DNA of 64,000 nucleotides, taken from contig NZ_SSSQ01000007.1 of the NCBI RefSeq assembly GCF_009469765.1, positions 124,001 to 188,000 on the forward strand, written 5' to 3'. This stretch comes from Dechloromonas hortensis. GTDB lineage: Bacteria > Pseudomonadota > Gammaproteobacteria > Burkholderiales > Rhodocyclaceae. Of the stretch, positions 1 through 9,900 are shown piece by piece; position 1 is the stretch's first letter, and each line of letters begins with the position of its first letter. The position numbers were made by a program, and so were the translations under genes. Under the pieces are notes generated by a model, which had not been told where the DNA came from, did no database searches, and saw only the letters and a program-made list of their open reading frames with translations.

Positions 1-67
1 CTTCCGCCGCGCCGCGGGCTGCGGTTTTCCCGGCTTGCCTGCTGCGGCTTCCTTCGCCGGTGAAATC

Positions 68-90
68 AGGGATAATCCCGCGCAGGGAGA
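68..90 (+). promoter_or_regulatory. Likely -10 box and ribosome binding site of the GGDEF/EAL gene
   Basis: A GATAAT hexamer (71-76) sits inside the self-complementary GGGATAATCCC (69-79). GGGAGA at 85-90 lies 10 bases before the ATG at 101. The first 60 bases to its left carry no start that I can support. They could encode a Lys/Ala/Pro-rich peptide on the minus strand, but no initiator is visible, so the left edge is unassigned. Confidence 0.45.
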
Positions 91-100
91 ATTATAAATA

Positions 101-2659
101 ATGCGTATAAGATATTTTGTCTTTGGCGCCTCGGCCATTGTCGCCGTGCTTTTCTTTGGCGGCGCCTACTGGTCGCTCGACCGGGTGTTCGATCACGTCG
201 TTCGCGCCAATGCGACGCGGACTTCGGAGGCGACCACCCGCATTGCCTTCGCCTCGATGTACCAGTTGATGAGTCAGGGTTGGCGGCGCAGCCAGGCCGA
301 TGCTTTCCTGCGCGCGATGGCCGAATCCGGCAAGGACAGCGGCCTGACGGTACAGATCTATCGCAGCCAGGTGGTCGTCGATCTGTACGACGAAATCGAG
401 CAGCCGCCGCTCGATGACGACTTGAAGAGCGTCATGGCCAGCGGTCAGACGGTCCGCCGCGGCACGCACGACTATGCCCGCCACATCTACCCGCTGATCG
501 CCCAGGAGCGTTGCCTGCGTTGCCACCGCAATGCCGAGGTCGGCGCCGTGCTCGGTGCCGTCGAGGTGCGCCAGGAATACGCCAGCCTGCTGGCCGATGC
601 CCGGCGCGAACTGCTGCTCGCCTTTGCCGTCCTGCTGCCGCTCGCCTTCCTGCTCGCGGCCGGAGCCGTCTGGTGGGTCAGCCGGCGCATCGAAGGTTCG
701 GTCGAGCAATTGCAGGCCGACTTCGACCAGGTCAATGCAGTCGGCGACCTGCGCAATATCACCATCGCCAAGCACGACCTCGGTTTTGTCGAACTGAACC
801 AACTGGTCGGTGCGCTCGGTCGCCTGCTCGACAAGCTGCGGACGATTGCCGTCGACAAGGATATCCTGACCTTCGAAATCGGGCTGCTCGAAAAATTCGT
901 CATTACCTCCGATGTCGTGCGCGACTGGCGCGACTACGTCGGCCGCCTGCTGACCGATATCAACAGCGTGCTGCCGGCCCATACCCTGTTCTCGATTTTC
1001 AAGATCGACGACGAACTGTTCGATCTCGAAATCTTCTGGCGCGGCCCGGTCACCGGCCAGACCCGCGCCATGATGGAGCGTTACATCCGCCAGGAACTGA
1101 GCGGCTTGGCAGCCTTCTCCGATTTCGGTTCATGCAACATCTACCACCATGTCGCCAACCCGCAGGGCGCCTCGATCGAACTCACCGAAGAGGAGGTCGC
1201 GCTGCACGTCAAATCCTTCTTCGTCGACAAGCCGAAGATCGGCGGTATTGTCGGTATCGGCGTCCATGCCGGTGTGCTGGAAGACGAAACCCGCTATCTG
1301 GTCATGGAAGGCGTGTTGTCCACGCTGCTCAACGTCGTCGGCTCGGTCAAGGCGATCTACAAGTACACCCGCGACCTCGAGTATTACGCCACCCGCGATC
1401 CGTTGACCGATCTCTTCAACCAGCGCGTCTTCTGGGAGCTGAGTTCCTACGAAGTCGGCCGCGCCCAGCGCCACAACTACAGCTTCGGCCTGCTGCTGAT
1501 CGATCTCGACAACTTCAAGCTGATCAACGACAACTACGGCCACACGGTGGGCGACAGCTACCTGCAGCACTTTGCCCGCCAGGTCCAGAGTGCCCTGCGC
1601 GACGGCGATATTCTGGCCCGCTACGGTGGCGACGAATTCGTCGCCCTGCTGCCGGAAGCGCAGGCCGACGCGGTGGCGATGGTTGCCGAGCGGATTCGGC
1701 GGGCCATCGAGACGATCGAGATCCAGACGCCGGAGGGGATTACCATCCGCGGCACGGCCTCGATCGGACTCGCTGTTTATCCTGACCATGCCGACAACCC
1801 CAAGGATCTGCTGCTCTTTGCCGACAACATGATGTATCGCGCCAAGGCGGCTGGCAAAGACCAGGTCGCGGTACCGACCGAAGAGGACGTGGTGGCGATA
1901 TTCCGGGACATCTCCCAGAAAAGCGTCATGGTCCTCGAGGCGCTCGAGGCACGGCGCATCGTCCCCTTCTTCCAGCCGATTCTCGATGTCGCCAGCAAGC
2001 GCATCGTCGCCTACGAAATCCTGTCGCGCATCGAACTCGACGGCGAGATCATCCGGGCCGACGAATTCGTCGAAATCGCCGAGAAGATGGGGGTCATTCA
2101 CCGCCTCGACATGCTGGTGCTCGAGCAGGCGCTGGCCATTCTGGCCGCCCAGGGGCACGAGGGTGAAATTTTCGTCAATCTGTCGCCCCGCTCACTGGTC
2201 TTCAACGAATTTGCCCGTGATTTGCGTCGCATCGTCGCGCAGAGTGGCATTTCGCCGCAACACATCGTCTTCGAGATCACCGAGCGCGACACGGTGAAGA
2301 ACCTCGGGCTGCTCGAACGTTTCCTCAACGACCTGAAGGCGGACGGTTTCAAGCTGGCGATCGACGACTTCGGTTCCGGCTTCTCGTCCTTCCACTACCT
2401 GCGGCGCTTCCCGATCGACTATCTGAAAATCGAGGGCGATTTCATCGCCAACATGCTCAATAGCGACAAGGACCACACCTTCGTCACCAGCATCCGTTCG
2501 CTGGCGCGCGAAATGGGTATCACCGTGGTCGCCGAGTATGTCGAATCGGCCGAAGTCCTCGGCGAACTGGAGCGGCTGGAAGTGCACCGCGCCCAGGGCT
2601 ATTACATCGGCCGGCCGGCCCGCAATCTGTTGCCGATCGACTGGCAGCCGGCCGAGTAA
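101..2659 (+). CDS. Membrane GGDEF/EAL protein with periplasmic CxxCH (DUF3365-type) sensor
   Basis: 852 residues. An N-terminal membrane segment (about 5-25) leads to a periplasmic domain ending in CLRCH (138-142), the c-type heme motif of DUF3365/Tll0287-like sensors; a second membrane segment follows (about 170-195). A linker and a GAF-like region precede a GGDEF domain with an intact GGDEF motif near residue 508. The C-terminal EAL domain keeps the NLSPRS, EITE, DDFGSG and QGYYIG motifs, but the signature reads EIL near 638. It probably makes or breaks down cyclic di-GMP in response to a heme-linked redox or gas signal. The domain calls are firm; the ligand and the net activity are not known. 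Confidence 0.9.
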   Translation: MRIRYFVFGASAIVAVLFFGGAYWSLDRVFDHVVRANATRTSEATTRIAFASMYQLMSQGWRRSQADAFLRAMAESGKDSGLTVQIYRSQVVVDLYDEIEQPPLDDDLKSVMASGQTVRRGTHDYARHIYPLIAQERCLRCHRNAEVGAVLGAVEVRQEYASLLADARRELLLAFAVLLPLAFLLAAGAVWWVSRRIEGSVEQLQADFDQVNAVGDLRNITIAKHDLGFVELNQLVGALGRLLDKLRTIAVDKDILTFEIGLLEKFVITSDVVRDWRDYVGRLLTDINSVLPAHTLFSIFKIDDELFDLEIFWRGPVTGQTRAMMERYIRQELSGLAAFSDFGSCNIYHHVANPQGASIELTEEEVALHVKSFFVDKPKIGGIVGIGVHAGVLEDETRYLVMEGVLSTLLNVVGSVKAIYKYTRDLEYYATRDPLTDLFNQRVFWELSSYEVGRAQRHNYSFGLLLIDLDNFKLINDNYGHTVGDSYLQHFARQVQSALRDGDILARYGGDEFVALLPEAQADAVAMVAERIRRAIETIEIQTPEGITIRGTASIGLAVYPDHADNPKDLLLFADNMMYRAKAAGKDQVAVPTEEDVVAIFRDISQKSVMVLEALEARRIVPFFQPILDVASKRIVAYEILSRIELDGEIIRADEFVEIAEKMGVIHRLDMLVLEQALAILAAQGHEGEIFVNLSPRSLVFNEFARDLRRIVAQSGISPQHIVFEITERDTVKNLGLLERFLNDLKADGFKLAIDDFGSGFSSFHYLRRFPIDYLKIEGDFIANMLNSDKDHTFVTSIRSLAREMGITVVAEYVESAEVLGELERLEVHRAQGYYIGRPARNLLPIDWQPAE

Positions 2660-3463
2660 TCAGCAGCCCTTGTAGGCTGGCTGCCGTTTCTGCATGAAAG
2701 CGTCGATGCCTTCGCCGGCATCGTCGCTCATCATGTTGCAGGCCATTACTTCACCGGCGTAGTCGTACGCTTCAGCAAGCCCCATTTCGAGCTGCTTGTA
2801 GAACATGCCCTTGCCCATGCGGATGGCGACGGCGCTCTTGCCGAGGATGCTGCCGGCCAGCCGTTCGATTTCGGCGTCCAGCGCATCGGCTGGCACGACG
2901 CGGTTGACCAGGCCCTTGGCCTTGGCTTCCATGGCATCGATGAATTCGCCGGTGAGCAGCATTTCGAGCGCCGCCTTGCGGCCGAGGTTGCGCGCCAGCC
3001 CGACGGCGGGTGTCGAGCAGAAAAGCCCGACGTTGATCCCGGAAACGGCGAACTTGGCGACATCGGCGGCCACCGCCAGGTCGCACATCGACACCAACTG
3101 ACAGCCGGCGGCGGTGGCGATGCCGTGCACGCGGGCGATCACCGGTTGCGGCATGCGCGTGATGGTGAGCATCAGTTCGCCGCACTGGCGGAACAGCGCC
3201 TGCATGAATTCCTTGCTGTGGTTGGCGCGCATTTCCTTGAGGTCGTGGCCGGCACAGAAGGCCTTGCCGGCCCCGGCGATGACGACAACACGAATGGCCG
3301 GGTTGCCGGCGATGGCATCGAGTTCGGCCTTGACCGCGGTCAACATCTCCTTGGACAGCGAATTGAACTGGCCCGGACGGTTCAAGGTCAGCGTGCTCAG
3401 GCCGTCGGCGCGGTCGTTGCGCAGGACGAGCGGGGCATTTTCGGTGGTGCTGGCTACAGTCAT
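2660..3463 (-). CDS. Enoyl-CoA hydratase/isomerase (crotonase) family protein
   Basis: 267 residues, normal crotonase length. CoA-binding and oxyanion-hole motifs are present: AGHDLKE near residue 70 and GIATAAGCQL near 115. The two glutamates that perform hydration in classical enoyl-CoA hydratase are replaced: the CEL position reads CQL and the PEI position reads GIN. This pattern is known from the ECHDC3-like branch, so a plain hydratase activity is doubtful. The gene abuts the stop of the convergent GGDEF/EAL gene with no gap. A GGAGAC ribosome site precedes the ATG. Family certain, reaction uncertain. Confidence 0.85.
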   Translation of the reverse strand: MTVASTTENAPLVLRNDRADGLSTLTLNRPGQFNSLSKEMLTAVKAELDAIAGNPAIRVVVIAGAGKAFCAGHDLKEMRANHSKEFMQALFRQCGELMLTITRMPQPVIARVHGIATAAGCQLVSMCDLAVAADVAKFAVSGINVGLFCSTPAVGLARNLGRKAALEMLLTGEFIDAMEAKAKGLVNRVVPADALDAEIERLAGSILGKSAVAIRMGKGMFYKQLEMGLAEAYDYAGEVMACNMMSDDAGEGIDAFMQKRQPAYKGC

Positions 3464-3535
3464 CTTTGGTCTCCGGAAGCGGTCTTATTAGAAGGCGTTA
3501 ATGTAGCCCGGCCAGCAGCGCGGCGGGAAGCGGCT

Positions 3536-6322
3536 TCAGCTTTCGCCGATCTTGAACGGCGCATTGAGCGGCAGGCGCAGGGTGTAACGGACGCCCTGGC
3601 CGGGCGCGGTGTCGAGTTGCAGCTTGCCGCCCAGCACGTCATTAGCCAGGTTGTGGGTGATGTACAGGCCGAGGCCGCTGCCGCCATTGCCGAGCCGGGT
3701 CGTGAAAAACGGATCGAAGGCGCGGGAGGCTTCGGCCGTATCCATGCCACGCCCGTTATCGCGGTACTCGAGTACCGCTTCGTCGCCTTCCCGGTGGGCG
3801 CTCAGCGCGATTTCACCGACCATTTCCGCTGTAAAGGCATGGGTCAGCGAATTGAGTACCAGGTTGGCGACGATCTGTTCGAGTGGCCCGGGGTAGCTGT
3901 CGAAGACGATACCCGCGGGAATCTCGACTTTTAGCTGGTGGACCGTCCGTTTCAGGCGTGGCCGGAGGGTGGCGAGCATTTCTTCCATGGCCTGGGCGAG
4001 ATCGAAGCGGCGGCGCCGGATGCTGGTCTGGTCGACTGCGACCTGTTTGAAGCTGCTGATCAGTTCGGCCGCCCGTTCGATGTTGCGCTCGATCAGCGCG
4101 CTGGCCTGGCTGATGTCGCTCATGAAGCCGAGCAGGGCGGATTTGCTCAGGGCGCCGGCATCGAGGCTGCCCTTGAGTTCCTTGATCCGGCCGCGCAAGG
4201 TGCTGGCCACGGTATTGGCATTGCCAAGCGGCGTGTTCAGCTCGTGGGCGACGCCGGCCACCAGGCTGCCCAGCGCGGCCAGGCGCTCGGCCTGGGCCAG
4301 TTGCGTCATCGCCGCCTTGATTTCGGCATTGGCCTTGACCAGCGCCGCGGTCCGTTCGGCGACGCGGTGTTCGAGGTCTTCATTGAGTTGAAGGACGGCT
4401 TTTTCGGCGGCGATACGTGCCGAAATGTCCTCGACGATGCCGATGCCGCCGATCAGTTCGCCTTGGGCGCTGATCGCCGGGGCGGTACGGAACGAGACCC
4501 AGGTCCGGTGGCCGGACAGCGTGCTCTGGTATTCGCCCTGGAAGTAGCCCGGCGTACCCTCGGTGGCCTGCCGGCAGGCCGGGATCGGCGATTGGTCGCG
4601 CAGGCGGGTCAGGTCGATGCCGATCAGTTTGTCGCGCGGCGCCTGCAGGATTTCGGCGAAGCGGTCGTTGGCATAGGTGATCTTCATGTCGAGATCGAAA
4701 TGCACGATGCCGACTGGCGAGTGGCGGAGCAGCAGGCGGTAGCGTTCTTCGCTGGCGCGCAGGGCCGACTCCGTCTGCTTGCGCTGTTCGATATCGCGGA
4801 CGGCGGCGACCAGGCGCGGCTGGCCGCCGATTTCGGCCGGGCGCAGCGCCACTTCCACCCAGAACAGTTGGCCGTTCTGGTGCCGGGCATGCCATTCGAA
4901 GACCTGGACGCCATCTTGCTGTGCCTGAGTAAGGCGCTGGAGGGCCTCGCTCTGTGTGAATGGCGGCTGGTTGCTGCTCAGTTCGGCGAGGCTGAGGTGG
5001 CGCGCGTCAGCGGTCGAATGGCCGTAAAGGCGACTGAAGCTTTCGTTGGCCTCGACGATCTCGCCGCTCGGTGTCTGGATGATGATCGCCTCGTTGGTCG
5101 CCGCGAGAATTTCCCGGTAGTTGCGCTCGCTGCTGGCCAGCGTGCGCTGGGCGCGTTGCGAACGGCGCATGAGGACCGCCAGCAGCAGTGCGATGAGGCC
5201 GAGACTGCTGATCAGGGCCAGGCTCAGCCAGAATTCACGCGGGTACGTCTGGCGCAGCGATGGCGGGCGGTTGCGGATTTCCGCGTTGGCTGGCAGCAGG
5301 TCCGGGTCGATGCCAAAGCGGGCGAGTTGCTGATAGTCGAAGATCGCCTCGCTCCAGCCTCGGCTCAGGGGCATGGTTTCGGGATCTTCGCCGGCCAGGA
5401 TGCGGCTGGCCAACTGGGCGGCCTGCAGCCCCTGGCGGTGGCTACTGACGACCAGTCCGCCGAGGACGCTGGGGACCAGCATGCCGTCTTCCTTGGCGAT
5501 CAGCGGTACCTGGGCTGCGGAAGCCCACAGTTGCGAGGCTTCGGCATGCGAAAACTGGCGTCCCTCGCTGTCGCGGTTGAAGGTCAGCATGATGACGGCG
5601 CTGTTGGCGTCGAGTTCGGCCAGCCTGGCCTGGATCGTCCTGGCCGGCAGGGCGCTGAGAAACTCGAAGCGCAGTTCCGGATGTTCGGCGCCCAGCGCGG
5701 CGGCACCGGCCGCCTGGGCCAGTCCGGTACGGCTCTGGTCGTGGATGAAGAGCAGGCGCTGTAGCGTCGGCCGCAGTTTCTTCAGCAGGATGATGTTGCT
5801 GTCGATGTCGGCATCGTCGAAAACGCCGGTCAGGGCAGGCTCGCTTTCCAGTGCCGCGGTGCGCCGGCCGGCTACGCCGCTGAAGACGATCGGGACGGTG
5901 CCGGGCAACGCGCCAGTCTGGCGCTGGTGCAGCGCGAAATCGAGCGCATCGTCGTCCTGGGTGATGACCAGGTCGATTTTCTGGGAGCGGTATTTTTCAT
6001 CCAGCAGGCGAGCGTTGTGCGCGAAATATTCCGGCGTCGGACTGAAACGCTTGGTGTCGAGAAATTCGATATGCAGTTCGACCGGGCGGCCGGCTGCGGC
6101 AAAACCTTCCTGCAATCCGGCCAGTTGGCCGTCGGTCCACGGCAGGCCGGCATGGTAGGCGCTGATGACCAGTACGTGCTGACGCTCAACCGGGGTGGCG
6201 AGGGCCGGTCGCAGGATGCCGGTCAGGAGCAGCAGCATGGCAAACAGCAGAGTCGGCCAGCCTGCTGTCGCCGGCGCCGAACGATTGCCCGTCATCGCTG
6301 CTAGCCTGGCGTGCAGCCGCAT
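3536..6322 (-). CDS. Sensor histidine kinase with periplasmic ABC-substrate-binding domain and two PAS domains
   Basis: 928 residues. After an N-terminal membrane segment, residues about 45-340 resemble the ABC_sub_bind (PF04392) periplasmic binding fold, beginning HVLVISAYHAG. A membrane helix near 360-385 is followed by two PAS domains (about 395-515 and 520-640, the second with a PAC-like end), a coiled coil, and a HisKA domain with phospho-acceptor His693 in HELNTPL. The HATPase domain retains the GRGMD and GSGLGLYI boxes. No response regulator gene is adjacent, so the partner is unknown. Small-molecule sensing in the periplasm is inferred from the domain. The start has a G-rich Shine-Dalgarno-like run just upstream. 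Confidence 0.85.
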   Translation of the reverse strand: MRLHARLAAMTGNRSAPATAGWPTLLFAMLLLLTGILRPALATPVERQHVLVISAYHAGLPWTDGQLAGLQEGFAAAGRPVELHIEFLDTKRFSPTPEYFAHNARLLDEKYRSQKIDLVITQDDDALDFALHQRQTGALPGTVPIVFSGVAGRRTAALESEPALTGVFDDADIDSNIILLKKLRPTLQRLLFIHDQSRTGLAQAAGAAALGAEHPELRFEFLSALPARTIQARLAELDANSAVIMLTFNRDSEGRQFSHAEASQLWASAAQVPLIAKEDGMLVPSVLGGLVVSSHRQGLQAAQLASRILAGEDPETMPLSRGWSEAIFDYQQLARFGIDPDLLPANAEIRNRPPSLRQTYPREFWLSLALISSLGLIALLLAVLMRRSQRAQRTLASSERNYREILAATNEAIIIQTPSGEIVEANESFSRLYGHSTADARHLSLAELSSNQPPFTQSEALQRLTQAQQDGVQVFEWHARHQNGQLFWVEVALRPAEIGGQPRLVAAVRDIEQRKQTESALRASEERYRLLLRHSPVGIVHFDLDMKITYANDRFAEILQAPRDKLIGIDLTRLRDQSPIPACRQATEGTPGYFQGEYQSTLSGHRTWVSFRTAPAISAQGELIGGIGIVEDISARIAAEKAVLQLNEDLEHRVAERTAALVKANAEIKAAMTQLAQAERLAALGSLVAGVAHELNTPLGNANTVASTLRGRIKELKGSLDAGALSKSALLGFMSDISQASALIERNIERAAELISSFKQVAVDQTSIRRRRFDLAQAMEEMLATLRPRLKRTVHQLKVEIPAGIVFDSYPGPLEQIVANLVLNSLTHAFTAEMVGEIALSAHREGDEAVLEYRDNGRGMDTAEASRAFDPFFTTRLGNGGSGLGLYITHNLANDVLGGKLQLDTAPGQGVRYTLRLPLNAPFKIGES

Positions 6323-6434
6323 TCTTTGCCCCCCCGTTATCGTTTGGCGGCTAGATTAGCGCGCTGGCCGGCCTTTGTCTAAAAGCAGCATGCCCTCTGC
6401 CGCTGCCGGCCAAGCGGGGTGGAGTGGCAAGCGG

Positions 6435-6440
6435 TAAAAT
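6435..6440 (+). promoter_or_regulatory. -10 box TAAAAT just before dnaE
   Basis: TAAAAT lies only 7 bases before the ATG at 6448, in the context GCGGTAAAATTGCGCCC. If this is the -10 box, the dnaE transcript would be leaderless or nearly so. The same GGTAAAAT context recurs before dcd and metG in this window. Confidence 0.4.
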
Positions 6441-6447
6441 TGCGCCC

Positions 6448-9400
6448 ATGAATTCCCCGCGCTACATACACCTCCGTCTCCATTCCGAATATTCCGTGAC
6501 CGATGGCATCGTCCGCATCGGCGATGCCGTCAAGCGCGCCGCCGGCGATGGCATGCCGGCCATGGCGCTGACCGATCTCGGCAACCTCTTCGGCCTCGTC
6601 AAGTTCTACTCCGGGGCGCGCGGCAAGGGCGTCAAGCCGATTGCCGGCGCCGATGTCTGGATCACCAATCCCGAGTCGCCGGACGACGCCTATCGCTTGC
6701 TGCTGCTCGCCCGCAACCGGGCCGGTTACCAGCAGTTGTGCGAGTTGCTGTCCAAGGCCTATCTGGTCGAAGGGCGGCGCGACCGGGCCGAGATTCGCCG
6801 CGAATGGTTCGGCGAAATCGGCTGCGACGGCCTGATCGCGCTGTCCGGCGCCCATCTCGGCGACGTCGGCGAAGCCCTGATCAACGGCAATTTCGATCTG
6901 GCCGGCGAACGGGCCAAGGCCTGGGAGGCGATTTTTTCCGGTGCCTTCTACCTGGAGGTGCAGCGCTACGGTCAACCGCAGCAGGAGGCAATTGTTCAGC
7001 AGACGGCCGATCTGGCCGGCGAAACGGGTATTCCGCTGGTCGCGACGCATCCCATCCAGTTCATGAACCGCGACGACTTCCGGGCGCACGAGGCGCGCGT
7101 CTGCATCGCCGAAGGTTATGTGCTGGGCGACACCCGGCGGCCGAAAATCTATACCGAGGAACAGTATTTCAAGACGCAGGATGAAATGGCCGAGCTATTC
7201 GCCGACCTGCCGGAAGCGCTGGAAAACTCGCTGGAAATCGCCAAGCGCTGCAATATCGAACTGACGCTGGGCAAGAACTTCCTGCCCAATTTCCCGATTC
7301 CGGAAGGCATGACCATCGACGAGTTTCTGGTCGATGAAGCGAAGAAGGGCCTGGAGCTGCGTCTGGCACAGCTCTACCCGGACCCGGAAGAGCGCCTGAA
7401 ACGCCGGCCGGAATACGACGAGCGGCTGGTTTTCGAGTGCAACACCATCGTCCAGATGGGCTTTCCCGGCTACTTCCTGATCGTTGCCGACTTCATCAAG
7501 TGGGCCAAGGCGAACGGCGTGCCGGTCGGACCGGGGCGGGGCTCCGGTGCTGGCTCGCTGGTCGCCTACAGCCTGCTGATTACCGATATCGACCCGCTGG
7601 CCTATGCCCTGCTGTTCGAGCGCTTCCTGAACCCGGAACGGGTCTCGATGCCCGACTTCGACGTCGACTTCTGCCAGGATAACCGCTGGCGCGTCATCGA
7701 ATACGTCCGCCAGCACTACGGTGAGGACGCGGTCAGCCAGATCGCCACCTTCGGTACGATGTCCTCGAAGGCGGTGATCCGCGACGTCGGCCGGGTGTTC
7801 GGCCTGCCCTACTCGATGTGCGACCGCATTTCCAAGCTGATCCCGATCGTCCAGAACAAGCCGGTATCGCTGGCCGAGGCGCTTGAGCAGGAGCCGCAGC
7901 TCAAGGAAATGATGGAAGGCGACGGCGACGGTGAAACCATCCGCGAACTGTTCGACCTGGCCGGCCGTTTGGAAGACTTGACGCGTAACGTCGGCATGCA
8001 CGCCGGCGGCGTGCTGATCGCGCCCGGCAAGATCACCGAGTTTTGCCCGATCTACCAGGCGACCGGTGCCGATGCATCGTCGGTTTCGCAGTTCGACAAG
8101 GACGACGTCGAGAAGGTCGGCCTGGTCAAGTTCGACTTTCTGGGTCTGCGAAATCTGACCATTATCGAGCTGGCCGTCGAGTACATCCGCCGGATGACCG
8201 GCGAGAAGCTCGACCTGATGGCGCTCGGCTTCAACGACCCGGGGGCCTACCAGATCCTCAAGGACGCCAATACGACGGCGATCTTCCAGGTCGAATCGGA
8301 GGGCATGAAGAAGCTGCTGAAGAAGCTGGCGCCCGACCGTTTCGAAGACATCATCGCTGTGCTGGCGCTTTATCGTCCCGGCCCGCTCGGCTCCGGGATG
8401 GTGGATGACTTCATCCTGCGTAAAAAAGGCCAGCAGGCCATCGACTATTTCCACCCCGACTTGACCGCCTGCCTGTCGCCGACCTACGGCGTCATCGTGT
8501 ACCAGGAACAGGTGATGCAGATTTCGCAGATCATCGGCGGCTACACGCTGGGTGGTGCCGACATGCTGCGCCGGGCGATGGGCAAGAAAAAGCCCGAGGA
8601 AATGGCCAAGCACCGCGAGACCATCGCCGAGGGTGCCAAGAAGCTGGGCTACGACCCGGCGCTGGCCGAACAGTTGTTCGACCTGATGACCAAGTTCGCG
8701 GAGTACGGCTTCAACAAGTCGCACACCGCCGCCTACGCCGTCGTCACCTACCATACCGCCTGGCTGAAGCGTTACCACTGCGCCGCCTTCATGGCGGCGA
8801 CCATGTCGTCCGACATGGACAACACCGACTCGGTCAAGATCTTCTATGAAGATGCCGTGGGGCCTGCCAACAAGCTCAAGATGCTCGGGCCGGACATCAA
8901 CGCTTCAAATTACCGTTTTGAGCCGGTCGACCGCAGCACTATCCGCTACGGCCTGGGCGCGGTGAAGGGTACCGGCGAGCAGGCGGTCAACGACATCCTG
9001 CGCGCGCGCGAGGCGGGCGGGCCGTTCAAGGACCTGTTCGATTTCTGCCAGCGCTGCGACAAGCGCATGGTCAACCGTCGCACCACCGAGGCGCTGATCA
9101 AGGCCGGCGCCTTCGACAGTATCGACAGCGATCGCTACAAGCTGCTCGCTTCGGTCGGCGTGGCGATGGAGTTTGCCGATCAGGCCGAACGCAATGCGAT
9201 GCAGACCAGCCTGTTCGACATCGGCAATGTCGCCGAGGAGCATGCGCCGCAATACGTCAACGTCAAGCCGTGGGACGAAAAGGAAAAGCTGATGCAGGAG
9301 AAGACCGCGCTCGGCTTCTTCTTCTCCGGCCATCCGTACAACACCTGCAAGAAAGAGCTGTCGCGCTTCATCCGCCGGCCACTCAACAAGCTTGAGCCGT

Positions 9401-9900
9401 CCAAGGAATTGACCATGCTGGCTGGCGTGGTGGTTGGCGTCCGGACCCAGATGACCCGGCGCGGCAAGATGCTCTTCGTGCAGCTCGACGACGGCACCGG
9501 CATGATCGAGGTGACGGTCTTCAACGAACTGTTCGAAGCCGAGCGGGCCAAAATCGTCACCGACGAGGTGCTGATTATCGAAGGCAAGGTCAGGTTCGAC
9601 GAGTTTTCCGGCAGTAACAGCGTGACCGCCGACAAGCTGATGACCGTCGGCGAAGCGCGCGCCCGCTTTGCCAAGTACCTGCTGTTGCGCATGAACGGCA
9701 ATACCGATGCGCGCAAGCTGAAAACCCTGCTCATGCCCTTTGCCCCGGGGCCGGCCGCCGTTCGTCTGCGTTATGCCAACGCCGCTGCCGAGTGCGAAAT
9801 GATCCTCGGCGAGAATGCCCGGGTCCGCCTCGACGACCTGTTGCTCGAAGCGCTGGGCGACTGGCTGAAACCGGAAAACGTCGAGATCGTTTACCAATGA
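6448..9900 (+). CDS. dnaE: DNA polymerase III alpha subunit
   Basis: 1150 residues, the expected DnaE length. It opens with the PHP domain signature HLRLHSEYSVTDG. The polymerase palm carries the catalytic aspartates in MPDFDVDFCQ, followed by a helix-hairpin-helix region and an OB fold near residues 990-1070. It is the replicative polymerase subunit of the cytoplasmic holoenzyme. An upstream GTG (6424) would add eight residues, but the conserved N-terminus MNSPRYIHLRLHSEYS supports 6448. The stop overlaps the start of the cupin gene by four bases. Confidence 0.98.
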   Translation: MNSPRYIHLRLHSEYSVTDGIVRIGDAVKRAAGDGMPAMALTDLGNLFGLVKFYSGARGKGVKPIAGADVWITNPESPDDAYRLLLLARNRAGYQQLCELLSKAYLVEGRRDRAEIRREWFGEIGCDGLIALSGAHLGDVGEALINGNFDLAGERAKAWEAIFSGAFYLEVQRYGQPQQEAIVQQTADLAGETGIPLVATHPIQFMNRDDFRAHEARVCIAEGYVLGDTRRPKIYTEEQYFKTQDEMAELFADLPEALENSLEIAKRCNIELTLGKNFLPNFPIPEGMTIDEFLVDEAKKGLELRLAQLYPDPEERLKRRPEYDERLVFECNTIVQMGFPGYFLIVADFIKWAKANGVPVGPGRGSGAGSLVAYSLLITDIDPLAYALLFERFLNPERVSMPDFDVDFCQDNRWRVIEYVRQHYGEDAVSQIATFGTMSSKAVIRDVGRVFGLPYSMCDRISKLIPIVQNKPVSLAEALEQEPQLKEMMEGDGDGETIRELFDLAGRLEDLTRNVGMHAGGVLIAPGKITEFCPIYQATGADASSVSQFDKDDVEKVGLVKFDFLGLRNLTIIELAVEYIRRMTGEKLDLMALGFNDPGAYQILKDANTTAIFQVESEGMKKLLKKLAPDRFEDIIAVLALYRPGPLGSGMVDDFILRKKGQQAIDYFHPDLTACLSPTYGVIVYQEQVMQISQIIGGYTLGGADMLRRAMGKKKPEEMAKHRETIAEGAKKLGYDPALAEQLFDLMTKFAEYGFNKSHTAAYAVVTYHTAWLKRYHCAAFMAATMSSDMDNTDSVKIFYEDAVGPANKLKMLGPDINASNYRFEPVDRSTIRYGLGAVKGTGEQAVNDILRAREAGGPFKDLFDFCQRCDKRMVNRRTTEALIKAGAFDSIDSDRYKLLASVGVAMEFADQAERNAMQTSLFDIGNVAEEHAPQYVNVKPWDEKEKLMQEKTALGFFFSGHPYNTCKKELSRFIRRPLNKLEPSKELTMLAGVVVGVRTQMTRRGKMLFVQLDDGTGMIEVTVFNELFEAERAKIVTDEVLIIEGKVRFDEFSGSNSVTADKLMTVGEARARFAKYLLLRMNGNTDARKLKTLLMPFAPGPAAVRLRYANAAAECEMILGENARVRLDDLLLEALGDWLKPENVEIVYQ

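Noticed and set aside
1..100. Lys/Ala-rich peptide on the minus strand at the left edge
   Set aside because: Frame is open but no start codon or ribosome site is visible within the window.
3938..5764. Long plus-strand open frame opposite the ABC-domain kinase
   Set aside because: Mirror frame of a GC-rich gene; composition is low-complexity and no domain is present. Similar mirror frames occur at 7195-8778, 15674-17233, 18501-20195, 21679-23187 and 32913-34946.
6424..6447. Upstream GTG start of dnaE
   Set aside because: It adds eight residues not found in DnaE and overlaps the -10 box; the ATG at 6448 fits the conserved start.
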